Source: Sphingomonadaceae bacterium 3R27C6
GTDB taxonomy: Bacteria; Pseudomonadota; Alphaproteobacteria; Sphingomonadales; Sphingomonadaceae
Assembly: GCA_005503215.1 (NCBI GenBank)
Contig: SCNS01000004.1
Coordinates: 124,001-188,000, forward strand
DNA: 64,000 nt
Reading direction: 5' to 3'
Part shown: in pieces, positions 46,153-54,229 of the stretch
How positions within the stretch are numbered: position 1 is the first letter of the stretch
Layout of the letters: every line of letters begins with the position of its first letter
Translations under genes and position numbers: made by a program
Notes under the pieces: model-generated
Seen by the model: the letters and a program-made list of their open reading frames with translations, nothing else
Database searches by the model: none
What the model was told of the DNA's origin: nothing

Positions 46153-47831
46153 GAAAAATGCTCGAAACGCTCCAGCCGCTCGGCCGCGCGCTGATGCTGC
46201 CGATCGCGGTGCTGCCGATCGCCGGCCTGCTGCTGCGCATCGGCCAGCCCGACCTGCTCGATATCGCCTTCATCTCGGCCGCGGGCGCCGCGATCTTCGA
46301 GAACCTCGGCATCCTCTTTGCGATCGGCGTCGCGGTCGGCTTTGCGCGCGATGGCAATGGAGCCGCGGCGCTCGCGGGCGTGGTCTGCTACCTCGTCACA
46401 ACCACCGGTGCGCAGACTTTCCTGACGGCACCGCCCGATATTGGCGCGGGACTGCCCGAGGCAGCGGCGGCGCTCGCTGCGAAGAATTGGGCGCTCACGC
46501 AGATCGACAAGCTCGAAGTACCCATAGGCATATTCTCCGGCCTCATCGGCGGCAATTTCTACAACCGCTTCGCCACCATCGCGCTCCCCGAATATCTCGC
46601 CTTCTTCGGCGGCCGGCGCTTTGTCCCGATCGCCAGCGGGGTCGCGGGGCTGCTGCTCGCCGCCGTCATCGGCTATGGCTATGCGCATATCAGCGGCGCG
46701 ATCGATACCGCGAGCCGTACGGTAGTCGAAAGCGGCAGCGCCGGTCTCTTCGTCTATGGCGCACTCAACCGGCTGCTGATCGTCACCGGACTCCACCACA
46801 TCATCAACAACGCTGCCTGGTTCCTCGTGGGCGATTTCGGGGGCGCCACCGGCGACCTGCGGCGCTTCTTCGCTGGCGACCCCAATGCGGGCGCGTTCAT
46901 GTCGGGCTTTTTCCCGGTGATGATGTTCGGCCTGCCCGCCGCGTGCCTCGCCATGTATCACGAGGCGCGGCCCGAGCGGCGCAAGGCGGTTGGCGGCATG
47001 CTCTTCAGCCTCGCCTTCACCAGCTTCCTGACCGGCGTTACCGAGCCGATCGAGTTCACCTTCATGTTCGTCGCGCCGTTGCTTTATGCGATCCACGCGC
47101 TGCTGACAGGCCTCTCGATGGCGCTGATGAACGCGCTCGACGTCAAGCTCGGTTTCGGTTTTTCGGCCGGGCTGTTCGATTATGTGCTGAACTTCAGCCT
47201 CGCGACGCGGCCGTGGATGCTGCTGCCCGTGGGGGCGGCCTATGCCGCGCTCTATTATGGGCTGTTCCGCTTCTTCATCCGCCGTTTCGACCTCGCGACG
47301 CCGGGACGCGAAAAGGGCGTCGTCGCCGAAACCGCCACCCAATCGGCGGGCGGTGCGCGCGGCGGAGCCTTTGTCGCGGCGCTCGGCGGCGCCGCCAATC
47401 TGGTCAGCGTCGACGCCTGTACCACGCGCCTGCGCCTGATCGTCGCCGACAGCCAAGCGATCGACGACGACGCGCTGACCGCGCTCGGCGCGCGCGGTAT
47501 CATCCGCCCGTCGGAAAAAGCGGCGCAGGTCGTGCTCGGGCCGATCGCCGATCTGGTCGCCGAGGAAATCCGCGGCGCGTTGGCATGGAGCGGCGCTGCG
47601 GCGGCCGCGACGCTCACCCCGGTGATCGCCGGCGGCACCGACGCCTCGGGACTCCCGGCGGAAATCGTCGGCGCGCTCGGCGGCGATGCCAATGTCCGCA
47701 CCGTCCACGCGCTTCACGGCCGCTTCCGGGTCGAACTCGCCGATGCGGGGCGCGTCGACGAAGGCGCGCTCGCCCGGATCACGCACGGCATCGTCCGCCC
47801 GCGACCCGACATCTGTCACATCCTGCTATGA
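46149..47831 (+). CDS. nagE: PTS N-acetylglucosamine permease IICB
   Basis: A 560-residue membrane protein. The IIC domain (about 1-390) includes GRALMLPIAVLPIAGLLLRIG, GGNFYNRFA and TGVTEPIEFTFMFVAPLLY. The IIB domain follows, with the phosphorylated Cys424 in VDACTTRLRL. Beyond IIB the protein carries an extra ~50 residues that look like a degenerate second IIB repeat without the Cys. It takes phosphate from the IIA domain of the upstream fusion and imports GlcNAc as GlcNAc-6-P. It is the last gene of the operon and converges on nuoA. Confidence 0.94.
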   Translation: MRKMLETLQPLGRALMLPIAVLPIAGLLLRIGQPDLLDIAFISAAGAAIFENLGILFAIGVAVGFARDGNGAAALAGVVCYLVTTTGAQTFLTAPPDIGAGLPEAAAALAAKNWALTQIDKLEVPIGIFSGLIGGNFYNRFATIALPEYLAFFGGRRFVPIASGVAGLLLAAVIGYGYAHISGAIDTASRTVVESGSAGLFVYGALNRLLIVTGLHHIINNAAWFLVGDFGGATGDLRRFFAGDPNAGAFMSGFFPVMMFGLPAACLAMYHEARPERRKAVGGMLFSLAFTSFLTGVTEPIEFTFMFVAPLLYAIHALLTGLSMALMNALDVKLGFGFSAGLFDYVLNFSLATRPWMLLPVGAAYAALYYGLFRFFIRRFDLATPGREKGVVAETATQSAGGARGGAFVAALGGAANLVSVDACTTRLRLIVADSQAIDDDALTALGARGIIRPSEKAAQVVLGPIADLVAEEIRGALAWSGAAAAATLTPVIAGGTDASGLPAEIVGALGGDANVRTVHALHGRFRVELADAGRVDEGALARITHGIVRPRPDICHILL

Positions 47832-47858
47832 CATAGGGCGGGCGCCTTCCCGTCCTGG

Positions 47859-48275
47859 CTAATCCCAGTCGAGCGCGCCCTTCTTCCATTCGTAGATGAA
47901 ACCGATCGTCAAAATGCCCAGAAAGACCATCATCGCGCCCCACGCTTCCCAGCCGAGGTCGTCGACGACCACCGCCCAGGGAAAGAGAAAGGCGGCCTCG
48001 AGGTCGAAAATGATGAACAGGATCGCGACGAGATAGAAACGGACGTCGAACGGCTTGCGGGGCGCTTCGAAGGCCGGAAAGCCGCATTCATATTCCGAGA
48101 GCTTCTCGCTGTCCGGGGCGTGGGTTCCGGTGAGGCGCGATACCGCGATCGGCAGGAAGACGAACAGAAGCGACAGCGCCAGCGCGACGCCCATAAAAAT
48201 CAGGATCGGAAGATATTCGAGCAATAGCGTGGATGACGAACCCACATTCACGCCGGACACGGATTTGGACAGCAC
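47859..48275 (-). CDS. nuoA: NADH-quinone oxidoreductase subunit A
   Basis: A 138-residue inner-membrane protein with three predicted helices. The conserved loop and helices are clear: [15 protein letters not shown], then [18 protein letters not shown] and LFPWAVVV. NuoA is part of the complex I membrane arm. Translation starts at a GTG with GGGAGG 5 nt upstream. No nuoB follows: the next gene is the convergent nagE, 27 nt away. It is therefore detached from any nuo operon. A two-hairpin RNA motif like that of the upstream gdx gene lies directly before it. Confidence 0.92.
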   Translation of the reverse strand: MLSKSVSGVNVGSSSTLLLEYLPILIFMGVALALSLLFVFLPIAVSRLTGTHAPDSEKLSEYECGFPAFEAPRKPFDVRFYLVAILFIIFDLEAAFLFPWAVVVDDLGWEAWGAMMVFLGILTIGFIYEWKKGALDWD

Positions 48276-48280
48276 GGCGG

Positions 48281-48366
48281 CCTCCCTTGGAAGTCGCCGG
48301 GCCGTCCCGGACCTGATGCCAGCGCACCGCCCCTTGAGCCGGATGCGCCGGGGAGGACGTGGCCTC
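48281..48366 (-). promoter_or_regulatory. Two-hairpin leader upstream of nuoA, guanidine-II-like (copy B)
   Basis: In RNA orientation the leader has GAGGCCACGTCCTC (from 48366), a GC-rich linker that can fold on itself, CCGGGACGGCCCGG (48310-48297; perfect 5-bp stem, ACGG loop) and then the nuoA Shine-Dalgarno. Both 14-nt elements are identical to those before gdx, while the linkers differ. Confidence 0.6.
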
Positions 48367-48385
48367 GCTGGTTATGGTGCGCCGG

Positions 48386-48706
48386 TCAGACGGGCGCGGA
48401 CAGCTTCATCATCACCAGTCCGCTGACGATCAGCAGCGCGGCGGTAATCCGCATCGCATTTGCCTGTTCGCCAAGCACGAAGATGCCGACCAGAAAGGCC
48501 CCGACCGCGCCGATCCCGGTCCAGATCGTGTAGGCGGTGCCAAGCGGCAGCGACTTCATCGACAACGACAGCAACGCGAAGCTTATAATCATCGCGACAA
48601 TCGTGACGGCGGTCGCGCCGGGGCGCGTGAAGCCCTCGGACTGCTTCATCGAATAAGCCCACACGATTTCGAAAATTCCGGCAATCGTCAAATATACCCA
48701 GGCCAT
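48386..48706 (-). CDS. gdx: SMR-family guanidinium exporter Gdx/SugE
   Basis: A 106-residue, four-helix small multidrug resistance protein, the standard SMR length. It has the membrane Glu in GIFEIVWAYSMKQSEGF and the segments LLSLSMKSLPLGTAYTIWTGIGAVG and LGEQANAMR that mark the SugE/Gdx branch rather than the EmrE branch. Gdx members export guanidinium. The ATG at 48706 follows AAGGAGG by 6 nt. The riboswitch-like leader just upstream supports the guanidine link. tRNA-Trp lies before it on the same strand. Confidence 0.88.
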   Translation of the reverse strand: MAWVYLTIAGIFEIVWAYSMKQSEGFTRPGATAVTIVAMIISFALLSLSMKSLPLGTAYTIWTGIGAVGAFLVGIFVLGEQANAMRITAALLIVSGLVMMKLSAPV

Positions 48707-48711
48707 GACAG

Positions 48712-48785
48712 CCTCCTTCAAAGGCTGCCGGGCCGTCCCGGACTTGCAAGCCCGCGCGGCGCGCGGGCGAGGACGTGGCCTCTTT
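48712..48785 (-). promoter_or_regulatory. Guanidine-II (mini-ykkC)-like riboswitch upstream of gdx (copy A)
   Basis: In RNA orientation: GAGGCCACGTCCTC (48782-48769), a GCCCGCGC/GCGCGGGC linker hairpin, then CCGGGACGGCCCGG (48741-48728), whose loop is ACGG, followed by the AAGGAGG ribosome site. Guanidine-II aptamers are two hairpins with ACGR loops upstream of Gdx genes. The second hairpin fits well; the first has ACGU in its loop and fits less well. Confidence 0.65.
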
Positions 48786-48794
48786 TTGGCGACC

Positions 48795-48870
48795 TGGCAG
48801 GGGCAGTAGGACTCGAACCTACGACCCTCGGTTTTGGAGACCGATGCTCTACCAACTGAGCTATACCCCT
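48795..48870 (-). tRNA. tRNA-Trp (CCA)
   Basis: A 76-nt cloverleaf. The acceptor stem AGGGGTA pairs with TGCCCCT, the D arm reads GCTCAGTTGGTAGAGC, the anticodon loop is CTCCAAA (anticodon CCA), and the T arm contains GGTTCGAGTCC. The 3' CCA is encoded. secE and nusG, its common neighbours in many bacteria, are absent here. Confidence 0.96.
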
Positions 48871-48962
48871 AGGCCGGAGTGCGCCACTAGCCGGATTGCG
48901 AAGGCGGGGCAAGAGGGATCACGGGTTGCGTGGGCCGGCCGGGCTGATATGCGCAATTTCGC

Positions 48963-49907
48963 ATGAGCGTAGCGCCGTCCCCTGCCCCGTCCGACGGGCC
49001 CCCGCAGAATTATCTGGGCGGCATCGGACTGCGGCTACTCGCGATGGTCAGCCTGTCGCTGATGTTCGTGCTCGTGAAATATATCGACGCCGCGGGCATT
49101 CATATCGTCGAGAGCCTGTTCTGGCGGCAGGCGCTCGTGCTGCCCTTTCTGCTGCTCTGGGTTCAGGCGACCAGCGGCCTGTCGTCGCTCAAGACGCAGC
49201 GGATCGGCGCGCACGCGCGGCGGATGCTGATGGGGCTGACCGGCATGGCGTGCAATTTCGGCGCGATGATCCTGCTGCCGATGGCCGAGGCCACGACGAT
49301 CAGCCTGTCGGTGCCGATCTTTGCCGTCATCTTCGCCGCATTGATCCTTGGCGAGGCGACGGGGTGGCAGCGATGGAGCGCGGTGATCGTCGGCTTTATC
49401 GGCGTCCTCGTCGTGCTCGATCCGATTTCGAGCTTCGCGGGCGGATTCAGCGGCACGCACGGCCTCGGCACGATCGTTGCACTCACAGGCGCGATTATGA
49501 CCGCGCTGATCACCATTGCCGTGCGCGACCTCGGCCGCACCGAAAATGCGGGGACGATCGTCTTCTGGTTCAGCCTGTTGTCGATGATCCCGCTCGGCAT
49601 CGCCCTGCCCTTCGTCATCACCCCGCACGACAGCCATGAATGGCTATTGCTGATCGGGCTCGGCTTTCTCGGCGCGGTCGTCCAGATGTCGCTGACCGGC
49701 GCGCTGCGCCTCGCCCCCGTGTCGGTCGTGATCCCGATGGATTATTCGAGCCTGCTATGGGCGATCGCCGCGGGCTGGTGGTTCTTCGGAACCTTGCCCG
49801 CCGACACGACATGGGTCGGCGCGCCGCTGATCATCGCGTCGGGCCTGTTCATCGCCTGGCGCGAGCATCGCCGCCATATCGACCGGCCGAAGGAGGTTGC
49901 CGCATGA
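48963..49907 (+). CDS. EamA/DMT-superfamily transporter
   Basis: A 314-residue inner-membrane protein with about ten helices in two EamA halves. Typical segments are VESLFWRQALVLPFLLLW, MAEATTISLSVPIFAVIFAALILGE and LAPVSVVIPMDYSSLLWAIAAGWWFFG. The family exports a range of metabolites; the substrate is unknown. Its end overlaps the GST gene by 4 nt (ATGA), so the two are probably co-expressed. Confidence 0.86.
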   Translation: MSVAPSPAPSDGPPQNYLGGIGLRLLAMVSLSLMFVLVKYIDAAGIHIVESLFWRQALVLPFLLLWVQATSGLSSLKTQRIGAHARRMLMGLTGMACNFGAMILLPMAEATTISLSVPIFAVIFAALILGEATGWQRWSAVIVGFIGVLVVLDPISSFAGGFSGTHGLGTIVALTGAIMTALITIAVRDLGRTENAGTIVFWFSLLSMIPLGIALPFVITPHDSHEWLLLIGLGFLGAVVQMSLTGALRLAPVSVVIPMDYSSLLWAIAAGWWFFGTLPADTTWVGAPLIIASGLFIAWREHRRHIDRPKEVAA

Positions 49908-50527
49908 CGCTTCCCATTCTCTATCATTGCCCCGATGCCCGCTCGCTGCGCTGCCTGTGGGCGGTCGAGGAGGCCGGGATCGACGTCGACCTCAAGCTGC
50001 TCAAATTCCCCCCGCGTGCGTTCGAGCCCGACTATCGCGCGGTGAACCCGCTGATGACGATTCCCGGATGGGTCGAGAACGGACAGCTGATGACCGAATC
50101 GGCGGCGATCTGCGAGCGGATCGCGGAAGGCACCCCGCTCGAAGTGCGCCGCGACGAGGATGACTATTGGGCATGGCGCAACTGGCTGCACCGCAGCGAC
50201 GCGACGCTGACCTTCCCGCTCGCGATCATGATCCGCTACACGCGCGTCGAGCCCGAGGAACGCCGGCTCGCGCAAGCGGTCGAGGACTACAAAGCCTTCT
50301 TCGGCGGCCGCGCGAAGAGCATCGAGGCGGCGCTGGGCGACGGGCGCGAATGGCTCGTCGCGGGGCGCTTCACCATTGCCGACATCGTGATCGGCTATGC
50401 CGCCTTCCTCGCGACGACGCTGCGCGCCGACGATGTGCTCGGCAATGCGACGAAGGCTTGGCTGGACCGCTGCATGGCGCGCGAAGGATTCCGGCGCGCC
50501 CGCGCGCGGCAAAAAACCGCGGCCTGA
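49904..50527 (+). CDS. Glutathione S-transferase family protein
   Basis: A 207-residue cytosolic GST. The N-terminal thioredoxin-like domain has LYHCPDARSLRCLWAVEEAGI, the cis-Pro in MTIPGW and the glutathione-binding TESAAICERI. The helical C-terminal domain carries the conserved FTIADIVIGYAAF. AGGAGG precedes the ATG at 49904. Substrate is unknown. Confidence 0.9.
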   Translation: MTLPILYHCPDARSLRCLWAVEEAGIDVDLKLLKFPPRAFEPDYRAVNPLMTIPGWVENGQLMTESAAICERIAEGTPLEVRRDEDDYWAWRNWLHRSDATLTFPLAIMIRYTRVEPEERRLAQAVEDYKAFFGGRAKSIEAALGDGREWLVAGRFTIADIVIGYAAFLATTLRADDVLGNATKAWLDRCMAREGFRRARARQKTAA

Positions 50528-50529
50528 CG

Positions 50530-50556
50530 GAAAAGGGCTCCACCATGGGGTGAAGC
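50530..50556. terminator. Hairpin after the GST gene
   Basis: AGGGCTCCACC and GGGTGAAGCCCT form an imperfect stem around ATG just after the GST stop, without a T-run on the plus strand. The rest of the gap to 50704 shows no gene. Confidence 0.4.
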
Positions 50557-50704
50557 CCTCCGTGCCCCCCGTGTATGGCAACGCCAACGGAGAAAACGCA
50601 TCGGCCTTTCGGGGTGTAGGTCGCGTGAAAGGCCGGATGTGGAGTGAATTTATGCCGTGGCGGAAAGGTTGGCTTTCACATTCTCACCGGATGGCAAGCC
50701 ATGC

Positions 50705-51124
50705 CTAGAACCACATATCGCGGACACAGCGCCCGTCGGGCGGCAGATCTTCAAATGTGTCGGCGCCGTCGAAATGATCGATCGGCAAGTCGGCAACAGC
50801 CTCGGCGGGGGCGAGGCGGATATTGACCGCCATCCGGCGGCGGCCGTCGGCCTCGAGCCGCAGGCCGCGCCAGCTCAGCAGGCAACCGCAGGTCGGGCAG
50901 AAATGGATTTCGAGCGCCGGGTCTGTCTTGCCGCGCCGTGCGTACGTCCGCGTCGGGCCGTCGAGGGCGATCCGTTCCCCCTCATAATCATAGGCCCAGA
51001 GCGCCCCGTAGCGCACGCACATGCTGCAATTGCAAGTGGTGATCGAACCGGGATCACCGGTCAGTGTCCAGCCGGCGTCACCGCAAAGGCAGCGCCCTTC
51101 CAGCCGCGGGGACGCGGTGGTCAA
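50705..51124 (-). CDS. GFA-family (CENP-V/GFA domain) zinc protein
   Basis: A 139-residue protein with the GFA zinc pattern: CLC near residue 12, CNCSMC near residue 31 and CPTCGC near residue 76. The family includes glutathione-dependent formaldehyde-activating enzymes, though most members are uncharacterised. The only usable start is a TTG overlapping the acyl-CoA ligase stop, which suggests translational coupling to that gene. Confidence 0.8.
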   Translation of the reverse strand: MTTASPRLEGRCLCGDAGWTLTGDPGSITTCNCSMCVRYGALWAYDYEGERIALDGPTRTYARRGKTDPALEIHFCPTCGCLLSWRGLRLEADGRRRMAVNIRLAPAEAVADLPIDHFDGADTFEDLPPDGRCVRDMWF

Positions 51125-52680
51125 TTCACCATCCGCTCATACCCCTTCCAATAGGGGGCACGCAGATCCTTGCGCAAAATCTTGCCGCTGGCGTTCCGCG
51201 GCAGCGCGTCGATCACGTCGATGCTGCGCGGGCATTTGAAGGAGGCGATGCGTTCGCGCGCCCAGGCGATGATATCGGCTTCGTCGGCCGTCGTACCGGG
51301 CTTGGCGACGACGACCGCTTTCACCGTCTCGCCCCATTTCGCGTCGGGAATGCCGATCACCGCGACCTCCTGCACCGCGGGATGACCAAAGATCGCGCTT
51401 TCGACCTCAGCCGGATAGACATTCTCGCCGCCCGTGATGATCATGTCTTTCATCCGGTCGTGGATGAAGAGATAGCCGTCCTCGTCGAGGTAGCCCGCGT
51501 CGCCGGTACGGATCCAGCCGTCGTCGGTCATCGTGTTGGCGGTGGCATCTGGCAGGTTCCAATACCCCAGCATATTGTTCGACGAACGCGTCACGACCTC
51601 GCCCACCTCACCCGTAGGCACGGGTTGCCCGTCGGGCCCGAGAATGACGATTTCGACCCCGGGGAGCGCCTTGCCCGCCGAACGCATCCGCGCATTGCCT
51701 TCGGGATCATGATCCTCGGGCGGGAGCATCGAAATGGTGCCGGTCGTTTCGGTCATTCCGTAAGCCTGGATGAACTGCGCGCCAAAAACCTTGATGCACT
51801 GGCGCAGCAGTTCGAGCGGGATCGGCGCGGCGCCATAGAGGATATATTTGAGGCGGCTGTAATCGACGCTGGCGCAGCGCGGGTGCATCAGCAGCATCTG
51901 GAGCGCGGCGGGGACGATGAAGAAGCGCGTGACGCCATGCTGCTCGACCGCGTCGAACACCCCGTCGGGGTTGAATTCGGCGAGGATGATGCCGGGGAGC
52001 CCCGATGCGAGCGCCATGATGCCGAGCCCCGTGCCGCCGATATGCGCGCACGGCATCGCGACCAGCACCGCCTCGTCATCCTCCCATTTGGTATAGGGCA
52101 GATCGAGCGTGCTCGAATGTTTGCGGAGCGCGAAGAGGTTGTGGTTCGACAGCACCGCGCCCTTGGGATTGCCGGTGGTGCCCGAGGTGTAGAGCTGGAG
52201 CACAGCGTCGTTCGCACCCGACGGTTCGAAGGGCACGCGCGTCGCGCCGTCGATCATCGCCCAGGCATCGGCGGCGCCGACGATCACGGGATCGTTCTGC
52301 AGCTTACCCGCGAGCTGGTCGGCGAGCGTATCGAACCCCGGCCCCGCGAACACCATCTTCGCCTGCGTGTCATTGACGATGAACGCCCATTCGGCCGGCG
52401 ACAAGCGCCAGCCGATCGGCGCCATCACGATCCCCGCACGCGCCGCACCATAGAAGAGCGTGAAATAGAGATCGCTGTTCTTGCCGATCCACGCGATGCG
52501 GTCGCCCTTCTTCAGCCCCGCCGCGATCAGCGCCGACGCTGCGCGCGCAGTGCGGTCGTCGAGTTCGGCGTAGGTATAGACGCGGCCTTCCTCGCGCAGC
52601 GCCACGCGGTCGGGGCGTTCGCCCGCCCAGTGGGTCAGGAATTCGTCGAACGTAAACAGCTCCGAAACGTCGCGGCCCAT
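51121..52680 (-). CDS. AMP-forming acyl-CoA synthetase
   Basis: A 519-residue adenylate-forming enzyme. The P-loop-like YTSGTTGNPKG, AYGMTETTG, GWIRTGDAGYLDEDGYL and the C-terminal NASGKILRKDLR with the catalytic Lys are all present. No signal or membrane segment is seen. The acyl substrate (fatty or aryl acid) cannot be told from sequence. The GFA gene overlaps its stop. Confidence 0.92.
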   Translation of the reverse strand: MGRDVSELFTFDEFLTHWAGERPDRVALREEGRVYTYAELDDRTARAASALIAAGLKKGDRIAWIGKNSDLYFTLFYGAARAGIVMAPIGWRLSPAEWAFIVNDTQAKMVFAGPGFDTLADQLAGKLQNDPVIVGAADAWAMIDGATRVPFEPSGANDAVLQLYTSGTTGNPKGAVLSNHNLFALRKHSSTLDLPYTKWEDDEAVLVAMPCAHIGGTGLGIMALASGLPGIILAEFNPDGVFDAVEQHGVTRFFIVPAALQMLLMHPRCASVDYSRLKYILYGAAPIPLELLRQCIKVFGAQFIQAYGMTETTGTISMLPPEDHDPEGNARMRSAGKALPGVEIVILGPDGQPVPTGEVGEVVTRSSNNMLGYWNLPDATANTMTDDGWIRTGDAGYLDEDGYLFIHDRMKDMIITGGENVYPAEVESAIFGHPAVQEVAVIGIPDAKWGETVKAVVVAKPGTTADEADIIAWARERIASFKCPRSIDVIDALPRNASGKILRKDLRAPYWKGYERMVN

Positions 52681-52781
52681 CGGCTCTCTCTCCTCGAATC
52701 GCGTCTTTTGCGCGCAATCGAGGAAAGGCTAGCGACTGTACCCGGGAGGTAAAGCGCCGATCGCCTTTCCTGTCAGGTCCG

Positions 52782-53417
52782 TCAGGTGCGGCGGAACAGC
52801 AGCATCAGATTGTTTGCGGGCATCGCGCGGCGCTCGGCGAAGGCGAGACCGGCATCGGCGGCGGCGGCTTTGACGGCATCGGTGTCGCGAAGACCCCACG
52901 CCGGATTGCGGCTGCGCAGGCTGGTGTCGAAGGCGAGATTGCTGACGGCGGTTGGCACATCGGGCTCGATATAGGGGCCGTAGAGGATCAGCGGCGCGCC
53001 GGGCGCGAGCAGCCGCGCAGCGCCCGCGAACAGGCCGAGGGTCGCCTCCCACTGGCTGATATGCACCATGTTGATGCACAGGACCGTATCGGCGCGGTCG
53101 ATGGGCCATTCGGCCGCCGACGCATCGAGCGCCAGCGGCGGCGCGATGTTCGCAAGACCGGCTTCGGCGCGATAGGCCGCGATCGAGGTCAGCCCGGCGG
53201 GATCGGGGTCGCTCGGCTGCCAGTCGAGGTCCGGAAAGACAGACGCAAAGTGGACAACATGCTCGCCCGATCCACTCGCGACCTCCAGCACCGTGCCGGT
53301 TTCGGGCAGCCAGTCGGCAAGAACCGCGGCGATCGCGTCGCGATTGCGCACGGTCGCGGGCGCGTGGCGCTTGTCGGCCGGATCGCCATCGCCCGGCATC
53401 CACGGCTGCGCTGTCAC
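52782..53417 (-). CDS. DUF938 family SAM-dependent methyltransferase-like protein
   Basis: A 211-residue protein with the class I SAM-binding motif [16 protein letters not shown] and the DUF938 segments [18 protein letters not shown] and [10 protein letters not shown]. Function is unknown. It starts at a GTG overlapping the stop of the ABA4-like gene, at the tail of the run of minus-strand genes that begins with gcvT. Confidence 0.82.
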   Translation of the reverse strand: MTAQPWMPGDGDPADKRHAPATVRNRDAIAAVLADWLPETGTVLEVASGSGEHVVHFASVFPDLDWQPSDPDPAGLTSIAAYRAEAGLANIAPPLALDASAAEWPIDRADTVLCINMVHISQWEATLGLFAGAARLLAPGAPLILYGPYIEPDVPTAVSNLAFDTSLRSRNPAWGLRDTDAVKAAAADAGLAFAERRAMPANNLMLLFRRT

Positions 53418-53863
53418 TTGCCCTTTGCCTGCGCCCGCGCGCGGCGTTCGCGGGCGATCAGCCATGCGAACAGCCCGACCGGACCAACCATCAGGGTCAG
53501 GAACAGGAAGGGGAATTGCACGATGCGGCTGAACCCCTTCTGATCGGCATCGCGCGCGATCCACATGCCGGTGAACAGGTCAAAGGCCAGATAGTGTGTC
53601 CACCCCAGCGTCGCGCCGCCCGGGCTATCGAACAGCTTCATCACTCCGGCCAATGTCGTGAAATCGTTACTGCTTGGCCCGCCGGGGTCGATGCCGCCGG
53701 TCAGGTAGCCCACGATCATCACCGTATAGGCAAGGCAGAGGAGGAACACGCCGGCATAGAGAATTGCTGCAAGGATTTTCGGGCCGCGCGGCAGAAAAAC
53801 GAGCGCGATCCAGCTCGCGAACGCCCAGTAATTCACCAGCAGAAAAATCGTGTCCCAGCTCAT
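53414..53863 (-). CDS. ABA4-like membrane protein (DUF4281)
   Basis: A 149-residue protein with four predicted helices. The segment [22 protein letters not shown] is typical of the ABA4-like family, which in plants acts in neoxanthin synthesis and in bacteria is uncharacterised. It follows a small membrane protein by 18 nt and overlaps the DUF938 gene. Confidence 0.8.
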   Translation of the reverse strand: MSWDTIFLLVNYWAFASWIALVFLPRGPKILAAILYAGVFLLCLAYTVMIVGYLTGGIDPGGPSSNDFTTLAGVMKLFDSPGGATLGWTHYLAFDLFTGMWIARDADQKGFSRIVQFPFLFLTLMVGPVGLFAWLIARERRARAQAKGK

Positions 53864-53881
53864 GTCTTGCCCCTCACCTGT

Positions 53882-54229
53882 TCAAATCAGCCCGCCGAGC
53901 CCAAACAGGACGACGCCGCCGAGCAGCGCAATGGCCCCCGTAACGGCGATCAGCAAGGTCATTCGCGCCGCCGAAGCGCGCCGCGACGCTGCGAACGCCG
54001 CCGCCGAACCCAACCCGATCGCAAACAGCGGCGCATAGACGAAGACCCAGTCGTAACTGAACTCGCGGCGGACCTCGACCATCTCCCACTGCTCGACGAC
54101 AAGGCCGTAGGCGGTGATCGCGATCAGCCAGCCGAGGATCGCGACGATCGCGAACAGCGCGCCGGCCGCGACGCACCCGGCGCCGGAGCGCGGTTCGGGG
54201 CGTTCGAGGCCGGGCGCGGGTTCGGCCAT
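53882..54229 (-). CDS. Small membrane protein of unknown function
   Basis: A 115-residue protein with three hydrophobic segments (VAAGALFAIVAILGWLIAI, WVFVYAPLFAIGLGSAAAF and MTLLIAVTGAIALLGGVVLF). I recognise no family. The ATG overlaps the gcvPB stop (TGATG), so it is probably translated from the gcv message. Confidence 0.65.
   Translation of the reverse strand: MAEPAPGLERPEPRSGAGCVAAGALFAIVAILGWLIAITAYGLVVEQWEMVEVRREFSYDWVFVYAPLFAIGLGSAAAFAASRRASAARMTLLIAVTGAIALLGGVVLFGLGGLI

Noticed and set aside
45474-47819. A 781-codon open frame antisense to nagE.
   Set aside because: nagE is supported by PTS motifs and operon overlap; the antisense translation is highly charged and unlike known proteins.
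48795-48870. tRNA-Trp considered as a possible integration site for a genomic island.
   Set aside because: No integrase, no direct repeat of the tRNA 3' end and no compositional change was seen on either side.
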